Source of the DNA: Epiperipatus broadwayi
Taxonomy: Eukaryota; Onychophora; Udeonychophora; Euonychophora; Peripatidae
Length of the DNA stretch: 64,000 nt
NCBI GenBank assembly: GCA_028023455.1
Contig: JAQFVV010000111.1
Coordinates: 2,237,909 to 2,301,908, forward strand
Reading direction: 5' to 3'
Part shown: positions 35,307 through 46,611 of the stretch, one piece after another
How the letters are laid out: each line of letters opens with the position of its first letter
How positions within the stretch are numbered: the stretch's first letter is position 1
The notes under the pieces: generated by a model
The model's database searches: none
What the model was told of the DNA's origin: nothing
What the model saw: only the letters and a program-made list of their open reading frames with translations
Program-made: the position numbers and the translations under genes

Positions 35307-38300
35307 TTCTTATGAATTGTTTAATAACAATTATGTGCTAGTATGAGATAGTGATCATGTGATGTTTAGTGATTTGCCATATATATTTATCAGAATGTAG
35401 TGTAGGCAAAAATAATCACTTGGGAGATCATATATTATTCGAACACCCAAATAGAAATTAAGTCAATCCAGGAAACTTTATTTTTAAATTAATCAAGGTA
35501 AAACAATTGAATTACTAGTTGATCAAAGGGTCAAATGAATTTGAACACTAAAAATAATAGGTTCAACTTCGATCCAGAAATCTTTAATTCTCAAGTTTTT
35601 CACTTTACCATTGAATTAAATGACACAATGTATTGTGTAAGTAAAACATCTTTATTAGTTGTGTCTGTTGACAAGAATGCTGTGCATGTGGGATACCAAC
35701 ATCAGCTGACCACAATGTCGTAAAAATACATGAAACATTTTTATTAACCTTATCTGCTGATTAGAATGTTCTATGAGTAGTATAGTAAATGTTATAATTT
35801 TTTTTATTGTTGTTTTATTAAAATAACTGGATAATTATTGTAAACAGTATTAGCTACTATTCTGTTAAAAGACTTATGGAGTAAAAATGCTTACTTATCA
35901 AACAATGAGTATAATTGTATGCTTAATTTAAAAAGATTCCCATGCTAGATACATATATACATAAATAGACATAAAATAGTAAGACTACAATTTTTATGAC
36001 AAAATTATTATTTTAAAAATAAATGAAGACTTAGTAATTTTTGATTTATTTATTTTTTCATGTAAACTGTAATATATCTTCTTTTTTAAAGATATACTTA
36101 AAACTTCTACTCCACCACACTTTCTTGAAATAAGAATAAAAGAAAATCTAAAAAAATGATCCATGTCCATTTCATTCCTTTTGCACATATTTTCATATTC
36201 TTCAGTATTTATTAATACCAAATTATTATACTTTAACTTACAAGGATTAAACTTTGTGCATTCAGCAACACTGTCATTAATCATGTCAGATAAATATATT
36301 ACTAATTATTACTAATCATTTATTAAGTTAGAGATTAAGCCTAGAACAGATATAAACTTAAAACTCAGTTAAAGACCAATATATCTGTTTTTTTAATATA
36401 ATTCAAACTTTGTTTCACTTTTTCCATATGCAATATCTTTTTATTTGTCTTTTTCAGATATCTTTATACATATGTTTTAGCAATAAGTGATGGATTGGAA
36501 GTTTTAAGGATATCTTAAAAAGATATTTTACATGGAAACAGAAAGATGACATTGAGTTATTCTGTGGGTTATATATAATTTTCAAAAAAACAAATATAGT
36601 AATCTCTTAACTCAGATTTGAAATTTATATCAGGACTAGAGATAATCTGTAGTTTAATAAATGACTGGTAATAATTATTAATGCATTTATTTGACATAGT
36701 TGATGCCAAAATTGTGGATGCAGAAAGTTTGACACCTGTAAATCTAAGTATAGTAGTATATATATTATTTTCTATCTCTTAATATTATTTTTTTATTATT
36801 AAAATAAGACTTCAAATAATTTTTTCTATACTTAAAATAGTTATATGTTCAATTTTCTTATGAGAAACATATGGTTTTACATTGGCTTTTAATAAATCAA
36901 AATCATTTTAAATTCTCAAAAATTGTTCTAGTTTCCAGTCTGACCCTTTTTCAATTATCTAAAATGAAAAAGAAATGAACCTAACTAATCAATTTTTATC
37001 AAATCACCATTTTTACTCTACTTATGTTCCACTTCATTTAATTATTTTCACAGGTTATTTTTTTTTACTTATTTGCTTTTGAGATCTAATTTTAAAAAGT
37101 TCGATTTCAGAGTAATTTAATCTTTTGCAATTTACTACAAAACTTGATTCTTCTATTCAAAAATTATCCGTGATTAAAATCTCTAGTAGCAATAGCAAAT
37201 TTATTTTGAAAATACAATTAAGGTAAAAATTACTTATTTAATTGAATAGTTCAACATAGAAAAAAAGTAAAGTTAATCATAAAAAAACCATATATGTATA
37301 ATAACGATGAAAAACTGTCTTATTTTCTGATCTTAGTGCCTTTGCTATGAGACTTTTTAGAACCAACAATCCTTTCTAATAAAATCCATGCACATATATA
37401 TATATATATTTAAAAAATTACCTAACAAAAAAAATATTTATCTATTTATAAAATGATATAGGTTATGTAAATAGATGATTAAAAATAAAACATTATCAAA
37501 AAATAAAACATTAAAGAGTTTAATTAAAAAGATGCTTACAAAATAAATGATAATATTTTAAGATATACAAAACTTGTTAAAAGATGACAAAAAAAAAAAA
37601 GATAAAAAATTACAATGGCTAACTGTCTTTCAAAAAAGATTACAATATTTTATCTTCCAATGAATTTGGAATTATCTCTAAAAAAAAGACATCTAAAATA
37701 TTAAATCTGGAGTACAGCTTTATGAGTTCAAGCTAGGATTATTAAAGAAAGAAAAAGACTGGAGGCTGATCTGGTTTCGGAAAAAAATTGAGGAGAACAG
37801 TTGAGCTAATAAAGTTAAACATTCTGAGATATTAAAAAAAACATGCCAAATTTTAAAAAAAAAATTAAATAAAAAAAAAAATCCATAATTACAATCCCTG
37901 TTAACAATAAGATTGATTAAAAATATTATAAAAGAAATGATAAATTAGAGAGAGAAAGAGAAAGTAGATTTTTTTTTTAAAAAAGTGGACAAATTGTAAA
38001 TATTATCTGGAATCATTTGTTGAATCCAAAATGCCTAATGCTGATGATATAAAACTATCAAACAAATACTTAAAATGAATATAATAAATTTCTTCAAAAA
38101 TAAAATAAAAAGGAGGTTAAGATTGCAATAATCAAATAGTCTTTTACTGAGTATGTAGCATAATATGATTGAGTTTGCCAATTTATAGAAGAAATATGAA
38201 CAGCTGACAAAAAAAAAATTAAAAGTTTTTAAAAAACAGATATGGTTGAGAATAAAAAGGAAAAAATATATATGAAAGAATGAAGTTTAGAAATTTTACA

Positions 38301-38806
38301 GTATTGGAAGAATAAGACATAAATTTTATGACAAAGACAATTATGATCACATTCTTGGAAAGAAGTAAGAACAATATTTTAATGATAGTGAAAAATGTGA
38401 TATTAAAAAAAAGTGGAAAAGAAAATTATAATCATAATGGGTGAGAAGATATTATTCTCCGATGAAATGGGAGGGGGGTAATAGGAGCAGAAGGAATTTA
38501 GGAAAATGTGCTAATGTGATACAAATTTGCATTCTAATATAAGAGCACCTTACTTTTGTAATTATAATTATTTAAAAAAAAATTTAAATCCATTTTTGTA
38601 TTCTTGAATACAATGTTTTGTATAATCTTTTATTTTACTTCATTAACATTTTTCCTTTTGTTCAAACAAATTTAAAAAAAACTCTGAAGACTTGAATCAG
38701 TCAAAAATGTTAGTGAAAGAAAATGTTATAAAAAGCATTGTATCCAAAATGCAAAAAAAAAAAGGGGATTAGAAAATTTTAATAAATGAATGTTAAAATT
38801 ACATTT
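35307..38806. other. AT-rich DNA with one unidentified open segment
   Basis: At 35994-36284 on the minus strand an open frame of 96 codons has a fairly protein-like composition (for example YNNLVLINTEEYENMCKRNE and FILISRKCGGVEVL). I recognise no family and see no convincing splice signals, so it is only noted. A T10-A6 run lies at 37969-37984 and a TA run near 37396-37410. Confidence 0.35.
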
Positions 38807-39118
38807 ATAATAATAATGTTATTGAAACATTAGCAGGAAATCTTGAACATTATACATAGTCATAATAATAATAATAATAATCAGAATCCATTTCAGTACT
38901 GAGTCTGTCAATCTTTCCTATATGAATAGCTTCCTATCTGTCCTTCACAATGAATCCTCTATAATAATAATGTTATTGAAACATTAGCAGGAAATCTTGA
39001 ACATTATACATAGTCATAATAATAATAATAATAATAATCAGAATCCATTTCAGTACTGAGTCTGTCAATCTTTCCTATATGAATAGCTTCCTATCTGTCC
39101 TTCACAATGAATCCTCCT
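38807..39118 (+). repeat. Tandem duplication of about 154 bp
   Basis: The unit beginning ATAATAATAATGTTATTGAA and ending TTCACAATGAATCCTC occurs at 38807 and 38961. The copies differ mainly in the number of AAT units in their internal (AAT)n microsatellite (about 38864-38880 and 39018-39038). The duplication is recent. Confidence 0.95.
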
Positions 39119-41129
39119 CTAAAGAAGCATTTGAGATGCATATATATATATATGAATATCCTGTGTCTAGAAAGTCTATTGAGGATCAATATTAATCTAC
39201 TATTTAGAAACAAAACAAAACTTACATAAACGTGTATATTGCAAAAAAAAATAAAACATATTTAATCAAAAAACATTTGATTATTACAATTCTTGACAAA
39301 AGAGAATGGCCTCAAAGTCTCCATGTATAGTAAAAAGTTATTTAAATAGTCCTTCTATCCTACACACATTTTAAAATATAATTTAAATAATCAAAACATC
39401 TCATAATTTTAATGTTATAAATGACAGTCTTTTAATAAATATAGTACTACATTTTACAATTTAATATTATTAATTAAAATATGAACTTCCATATAAGATA
39501 GTTTAAATAATCATTACTTAAAATTACCTATTGGCATAAAGAAAATAACAGTAACAATATTCATTATTAGCATTAGTTTTTGACATCTCGTAAAGCAAAA
39601 ATAAAAATACATTTCAATGTAATATTTTAGGAGTGTATGACAGACATCTGATGTTAGTTTTGTAAGCCTGCTAAAAGGAAATGACAATGCTTTTGGGGTT
39701 TAATAAAAGTTAAATAGGTATTGACTGATTAGTTCAAGCATACTTGTTCCAAACTGACAAACTGTTTAATGTTATAAGATTGAAGACAGTTATAAGATCA
39801 CTGCATTCAAGATAGATAATATAACAAAATCTTTTAGAACCAATTATAGTCAGTAATCAATGGATATTAACACATTTAACAGACAATATGAAAGATTGTA
39901 GCTAAAAACCTCCACAAAATCATACTATAAAAAATCATTATATAAGTTATACATATATAAATATTCCAATGTTTATCAAAATAATAAATTGTCAGTTTAT
40001 GAAGCAAGATATTTATGGCTACATTTCTATTACAAACACATTAATTTTTGGTGAGAATTCTATGATATAAAAGCAATGGCATCATAAGCACAAGAATTGT
40101 ACAATATTTGACTGGAAGCCTGTTACAAAATTGAATATATCTCTATTTCCATTTTTCAATGATGTCTATGATTTGTAAATAAAAATGGTGGTTGCCATAT
40201 CATAATATATTCTTGATACAATCATTGTCCATATTAAAGATATATCAAAGATTAGGGAACGTTCAATAAAATCATGCAAACATTGCACTCAGATAGCACT
40301 ATCATCTTCCTATACAATATTTTTTATGCAGTGAAATGTTTTTTTTTTTTAAAATATAAGATGATGTTATATACTTGGCTTAAATTTCAATAAACCCATA
40401 TCCCAACAATGAGTGATTTATTATCCAAAATCCAAGAACATAAGATGTTTCTTTACTAGAAAATGAATTATTATACATTTAGACAGTATTTGCAAGTTAT
40501 ATAATTTGGTTTTACATTTAGTAAAAGCAAAATTATCACAAATATTGCTATTATTTTGTCCAATTACTGAATATAAAATTGTGATACCTTAAATATTTTA
40601 GGCGAGAATATAAAAAATATAAAAAAAATCACATAACATTAGATCATTGACCAAATTAACCTCAACCATCAGAAATTTGTGATATCACAAAATCAAAAAA
40701 GACCTAAAAATAATTTCAGAAATAATTATTAAAGAATACATTATCTCTTATTTAGAGATCTTGGAATCAATCCAATAATAATATTATGATTACTACCATT
40801 TTTAACAATAACTACTATTATTGTCAACATCATTATTCATGACTTACTTTCAGTTAAAGAAAAAAAAATATGCTAGAGAAACCCCTGAGAATGTTTTATT
40901 ACATGTTTTATGTAATATTTCAATTTTTGATGAAAATGAAAAGGAACCTACATAAGCTAGTATCACATTTAAATCACTAGCCAAATGTTTAGTTTGGCCT
41001 TTGATATTTTATATTCATATATATCATATTAAAAGTTTACAATATTACTCTAAAAAAAAAATAATTGAATCAAAATTAATGAAAAGATGTTGGCAATTAA
41101 CATTAAACTTAGAAAGCTTGCTTACATAC
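39119..41129. other. AT-rich DNA, likely intron of the epoxide hydrolase gene
   Basis: This lies downstream (minus strand) of the only supported exon. I searched by eye for the following epoxide hydrolase exon (family block VVAVDMRGYG) and did not find it. No other feature is supported. Confidence 0.35.
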
Positions 41130-41254
41130 CTGAAATCATTTGAAAATTCTCTTAACTGGTGTCTCCATGAGTACCAGAATTCAGGAAAACCATGAAGAAA
41201 TAACATAAGAGGATTTTCTTCTTCTCCATTTACAACATAATGTAATCTGATATT
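41130..41254 (-). CDS. Internal exon of an epoxide hydrolase (alpha/beta hydrolase)
   Basis: The 125-bp exon on the minus strand encodes NIRLHYVVNGEEENPLMLFL, continuing HGFPEFWYSWRHQLREFSND and ending in a split Arg codon. It is preceded by TATATATATTTCAG (acceptor) and followed by GTATGTAAG (strong donor). The exon enters in phase 0 and leaves two bases into a codon. HGFPE is the HG-x-P oxyanion-hole motif of alpha/beta-fold epoxide hydrolases, and W-Y-W-RHQL is highly conserved in the EPHX3/EPHX4-like animal branch. Enzymes of this family open epoxides by an Asp nucleophile with an Asp/His charge relay; those residues lie in later exons, not seen here. Membrane-anchored members have an N-terminal helix encoded upstream, also not found. 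Earlier exons should lie at higher coordinates and later ones at lower. Conservation suggests a functional exon, though a lone pseudogene exon cannot be excluded. The frame continues into the flanking introns, where it is not coding. Confidence 0.9.
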
Positions 41255-43334
41255 CTGAAATATATATACATAATGTAAGTGCAAATAGTCCTTAAATATT
41301 CCAAAACTGAATATTATTCAATTTCTCTCTCACATAACACACATAACAAAAAAAAAATCATTAATTTAATAAAAATTAGAAAAATATAAAAAGTGACTCA
41401 CTCTCCACAGTAAATTTCAAAATTGTTTTACATAATAATTCCAATTGATTTTCAAAAGCATTAAAATTAATAATATGCTCCAATGAACTAATGGAATAAT
41501 GAAAAAATGAAGATGATTGTTGAGAATTAAATATATTCTGATAAGTTTAGTTTTAAGATATTGCAATTATATATTATATATTATTACAAAACACACCCAT
41601 TTCTTTGACTAAAAATATATATATAAATAAATAAAATTTTTTATTTTAAAAATAATTTTTACAATTTTTATTATAAATATAAAAAAAAAAACAAAAAAAT
41701 ATAAATATAATTTTTTTTATTATGAGTAATTTTTTATATATATAAAATAATAAAAAAAAAAAAAAAATAAAAATTTTTTAAGAAAAAAATACCAACTCAT
41801 GTGAATATAATTTTTAAATTTAATGCATTAAAAAAACAAGCACAACAAACTAAGGAAAACAAATTTACAATTTTACTTAAAAAAACAAACAAAATAAGAC
41901 AAAAATATAATCTCATTTAGAATACATCTGTTGAAAAATCTGAAGGCAGAACAGCAGTCAAGCCCTCTTTATAGCATTCCTCAAGGACATTTATATAATT
42001 CCACCAATAACATCTTGTATTATTACTTTCAAAAATTTATATCATGTCATTATTAATTTGTATTGTTTTGTTTTATAAAATTATACATTACATTTTAAAA
42101 TTACATTTATGACTCCACTGTTTAGTTTTTTTGTTTTTTTTTTTACAAATTAGACATTAAATTTAAAAATTATGTTCACATTAGTTTATATATATATATG
42201 TGTAAAATTATTTATATCAGTACTTTGTTTATTTTGAAAATTTTAATTTTATTGATAAACATCTTCAATACAAACAAAGTATGTGGTTGGTGGTCTACTT
42301 TGAATATAATATATGTATGCAATGAGCACCATTCTGATAAGTTTACTTTTGAGATGATCTAGGAAATGGTGAAAGAATAAATTATCCAGAGTTATTTTAT
42401 AATGCAAAAAAAAAAAATATTTTTAAGTTTCTTCATATATATATAAGAATCAAAAAAGTCTGTAAATAAATAACCATTTACATTTTTTTTTTTTTATGTT
42501 CATAGCATTGGCCGGGAAGTGAACCCGCTAACCTGGGACAACTGCTTGTAAGGCAGCAGTGCTGATCTCTCAATCACCAACGCTTACATTTATATTTATT
42601 TTTCATAGCAATTTAATGCAAATTAGAACTTACTACATACTTTAAAAACATTAAAAAGAACAAAATTACAAATAAAAATATTCTGTACAAAGCACACAAT
42701 AAAAATTAAACTTATAAAAAACAAGTAGAAATATTACATATCAGAACTGAACTATTTCAAAAATTCACCAGATCTAATATATAAAGTTTAATTTCTTTTA
42801 TTTTTTTTAATTATTTATCTAATAATTTTGAAATATTTTTTTTACAATTTCAAATCATTAAAATATATTTGTAATATGTTCTACATATATTTTTATATTT
42901 TAAAAATTAATTCCATTAAAAAGATGTGATTAAAATAGAAAAAAATTCTTTATCATTAATCTAAGGATGATCAAAAATAAATAAATCATGTGAAAGAATT
43001 AATGAATTCTTCTAATTGGTTAATATTAAAAATTTTGTATGACTTTCCTTATTTGTAGATATCTTATCACATCATTAAAATAATTTTTTTAAAATAATGA
43101 AGAATTTCTAAATCTTGAATTAATTGTTTATCAATTGTTTATCATTACAATATATTATTTACATAATCATTAGAAAATAATATATTGATTGAAACTTTAA
43201 AACGAATGTAAATCCTATTTGAAAGAATAGCTGATGAAAAGATTTGAATTAACTCTTCATAAATAAAAAATAAAGGATAATAATAAAAAATTTAATTTGA
43301 AAAAATAAATTTCCATTTCAAGATTAGGTTAGTG
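41255..43334. other. Very AT-rich DNA, likely intron, containing one SINE
   Basis: 41580-41800 is almost pure A+T with A- and T-runs. Apart from the tRNA-like unit at 42505-42583, nothing is supported. Confidence 0.4.
42505..42583 (-). repeat. tRNA-like SINE unit, 79 nt
   Basis: The minus strand starts GCGTTGGTGATTGAGAGATC and ends CCCGGCCAATGC. The ends pair as a 7-bp acceptor stem (GCGTTGG with CCAATGC). GCGGGTTCACTTCCCG forms a T-arm with a near-consensus B box, and CTGCCTTACAAGCAG resembles an anticodon arm. It shares its outline with the unit at 49.3 kb. No CCA and an irregular anticodon loop favour a tRNA-derived SINE or pseudogene over a working tRNA. Confidence 0.75.
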
Positions 43335-45425
43335 TAACAGTACAATGTCTTGGGGTAACCTGGAATGATGGAAAATCATCAACCCCAAGTCAAAATGTAA
43401 AATTGAATATAAAAAGAATGAGGTGAGACATGAAAGATCAGCACAAAACTAATTATAAGTAATTATAAGTTCACCAGCATTACACAAAAGCAATAATCAT
43501 TTATCATCATCAATGATCAACAATAAAAATAAATCAACAGTCAATCTTGTGACTGGATTTGAAATGGGTCTACTATAGATCTGGCTAATTATTTAGCCCA
43601 TGCTAGCTTGGGCCAGATTATCAATAATTTGGATGCACAAACGTAAGTGCTAATATATAGAATATATAACAAAAAATATTAAAATATTGCTGGGATACTA
43701 AAATATGCTGATCATCATCAATGCTCTGGTCACTATAAACTTAATTTCTAAATAATTAAAATGAAATGTAGTGCATGGACTTTAAGGTTAATTCCTTTGG
43801 ACCATCCAGCATCATCACCATATGGATGTCCATAACTCTAAAAATAAACCCCTTTTATATAATAGACCATTAGGTATGAATCCACCTCAGTGAGAAAAAG
43901 CACTACAACTGTTACTGTGAGCAAGAGACATAATCACATGTAATTTTTTAAATCTATTCCAAGATTAATGAAATTTATTATAATAACTTTAACAATGAAA
44001 TATAAATTTATTAATTAGAAACAATAAAATGAAATTAAGCTCTGCTGAGTATGCTACAATTATAAATTCGGCATTCTGATTTTGATTAATACAAAAAGAA
44101 ATAAGCTATCAAATATGTAATTTACAAATACCTTATTACATAAAACACCTATATATCTGCACACAGTCATGTCGATATAATATAAAATAAGCATATCTGA
44201 ATTGTCATAAACCTATAAATGAAATTCATTTTTATAATGCATAATAATTAATTTAACAATTTACAAAGATTTTGACATATATCTATATAAATAAGCATAG
44301 AAGTGTTGTATAAAACATTCTGTTCATTTTTAATGATATATAAATAATGATCAATTTAAAATGTTTGAGTAGCTATTCAGATGTGAGCACACACAGGTGT
44401 TTATATCTTCATGATATTCCATTAGTTAATAAATAAACTTATTCCCATAAAAAATGTTCACAAGACAATTAATTCAATGTCAAAAATATTCATAAAATTC
44501 ACATATATATGTGTGTATATATAAAAAATAGATCTAATGGTAAAAAGTGGGGTTTTTTTTTTTTTTAAAAAAATATTATCATGAGATTCAGTATGGAAAG
44601 TTCTTTTCTTAAAAAAAATCTTTGGCTTATTGTTTCTTCATTTACAATAAGATTTTCTGAGTTTACTTCTTTTTTTTTAATTTCAAAATAAAATCATTTA
44701 TAAATCAATCTTTTGTTTTTAGATGTTTTACTTTTAAGTTAGATTTTAAATCACCATTTTCACTAAAGAAAGTTCATGAGTTTCACTTTTAAGAAATAAA
44801 ACTGGAAATGGTCATTGATTATTTTCTTCCATTATTCTAATTTTAGTTGAATAATTTAGACAAAATTTATTTATTTAAAACTAGTATTTATAAGTACTTT
44901 ATATACATGACACAGTACCTTTGTGCTTTTTTTGCATATTGATAAAACTGTATATAGCATGGTAATGTCTTGGTAAGCTGGTCCCTTCTAAAACCATAGA
45001 CTGGCTTATTGTCATCTTCAGGAAAGGTATAATATAATAACTATTGCCTTGAAGTGAACCCACTTCAGTTTCTATGCTAATACATACATATATATAAGGC
45101 TATAAACCATAAGCTGGGTCTTGCTTCCATGTGAATTCAAACTCTACCATCATTGCACTAGTAGCAGCAGATGGATCCACTGTCCCTTGCCTTCAGTCAT
45201 AACTTATAGTCATCATGCTGTCATAATCTGTAAAACTGTCATCTTAATCTTTTTTCCAATCTTTCTATAGTCAGCATGGAATTTAAAAAAAAACTAATTA
45301 AAAGAAAGTTTTCTTTATCTTGATTGAAAAAGGTTAATGACTCTTTTCAATTCACTTAAATCCTTTCAAAAATAACTTTTTAAGATTTTTTTTATCAAAA
45401 TATATTATACAAGATTTAATTTTAA
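43335..45425 (+). repeat. Left arm of large palindrome (about 2.1 kb)
   Basis: Inverted similarity to 46612-48605 runs in order along the whole arm. Examples: GTTCACCAGCATTACACAAA (about 43470), AATGATCAACAATAAAAATA (about 43512), TGATCATCATCAATGCTCTG (about 43710), AATGAAATGTAGTGCATGGA (about 43760), ATAGACTGGCTTATTGTCAT (about 44997) and CTTTATCTTGATTGAAAAAG (about 45312). Each has a clear minus-strand partner in the right arm. The arms differ by many substitutions and small indels, so the duplication is old. No coding region is recognised. Confidence 0.9.
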
Positions 45426-45446
45426 AAACTTAATCTAATCAAAATA

Positions 45447-45822
45447 GACAAAGGAATTTTATAATCACCCATATATCTATTGTAACATAAAAACATGGTC
45501 GTTTTAATTTCAAAATCAGAATAAAATATTAATCAGACTTTGAGATGGCTGTCTCAGTGCATACAACATAGTAGTGTATGTGCATATATATAAAGTTGAG
45601 AAGAAAAGTAGAAACAAACATTTTTTGTAGATATTTTCTATATTATGCTGGAATAACAGTTAAGGATTAAATAATTTTGAATTTTAAAAAAATTATACAA
45701 GTTAAACATTTTAAAAAGGTGTAATTAATATTTTATTAATTCTGATTTTGAAATTAAAACAAGCATGTTTTTATGTTACAATAGATGTACTGGTAATTAT
45801 AAAATTCCATTATTTGATTAAC
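45447..45822. repeat. Nested inverted repeat beside the palindrome spacer
   Basis: 45447-45540 (with ATTGTAACATAAAAACATGG and TTTTAATTTCAAAATCAGAA) is inverted at about 45725-45822 (minus strand ATTGTAACATAAAAACATGC, TTTTAATTTCAAAATCAGAA). The loop, 45541-45722, is a separate repeated block also present at 48605-48826. The whole looks like a small foldback element of about 375 bp. Confidence 0.85.
45541..45722 (+). repeat. Block X, repeated inverted at 48605-48826
   Basis: Landmarks: GAGATGGCTGTCTCAGTGCA, CATAGTAGTGTATGTGCATA, GATATTTTCTATATTATGCT and GGAATAACAGTTAAGGATTA. All recur in the same order on the minus strand of 48605-48826. At the left it follows the palindrome arm; in the right copy, read on the minus strand, it precedes the arm. 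The arrangement is therefore circularly permuted between the two sides. Confidence 0.85.
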
Positions 45823-45860
45823 TTTTTTTTATTAACCTTTTAACCGCTAATTATATTATT

Positions 45861-46442
45861 GGCCGTGTGAAGTAAAAATCAAAGCTTTTAATTGGCCAAC
45901 TCACAAACTGAAGACAAAGTCAATTGTCAAAATATATTTACCTTTAATATCATATTCATTTTAGATTCGTTTATAAAAAGTATATTAATAATTTGTCAGG
46001 TTATGAAAGTGAACGAAAGTTCTTTCAAAAATAAATTTCTATTTATTTATTATAAAATATTCAATTTTGGCAAATTTAAAATTGAACATAGTAACGAATT
46101 AAAAAGAGTTGCTGACGTAAATTTTTTTTTTTCAGTTTTACGTTATGGAAAAGTAAATATTCTTTTTGCTAAAATCTTAAATATTTTTACTAAAATCTTC
46201 ATTATTTTTCTAAAATAATTTTGTTTTTTAGCATATTTTATGAAAATGATTTGTAATTTCTCAAAAAATAATTTTACAATAATTTAAAACATTTGTTTAT
46301 CATATTCGAAATGAAAATCTTAGCGTTTTTCTTTATTTTCTTTGATTAGGTGGTTTCTTTGTTCTTTACAGCCAATCAGAATGTCTTTGATGGCTGAGAG
46401 CCAATCACCGACAAGCTTTCTTCTTTGTTTAGCTTCACAGGC
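45861..46442. mobile_element. Putative TIR element in the palindrome spacer
   Basis: The left end GGCCGTGTGAAGTAAAAATC and the minus-strand right end GCCTGTGAAGCTAAACAAAG share TGTGAAG and an AAGCTT..(A)ATTGGC block further in, in the same order. It is about 580 bp. The 108-codon + frame inside (45892-46218) is AT-rich and unrecognised. The imperfect ends make this tentative. Confidence 0.45.
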
Positions 46443-46611
46443 AGTTTTATTGATTTTTTACTTGTAAAATAATTCAAGAGAGGGCAACATCTTACAGAAC
46501 TTTTAAAAATCTAACTAATGAATATAAAATGGCTATCCTAGCATTAAAAATAATGGAATTAGAGTGACGTCAATCATCAACAAAAGGTCTTGTAAGCATC
46601 ATCAGAAAGGT

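Noticed and set aside
42505-42583. Functional tRNA gene
   Set aside because: Irregular anticodon loop and shared outline with a second, longer unit favour a SINE. A covariance-model scan would decide.
45892-46218. 108-codon + frame in the palindrome spacer
   Set aside because: Phe/Ile/Lys-rich translation of AT-rich DNA with no motif.
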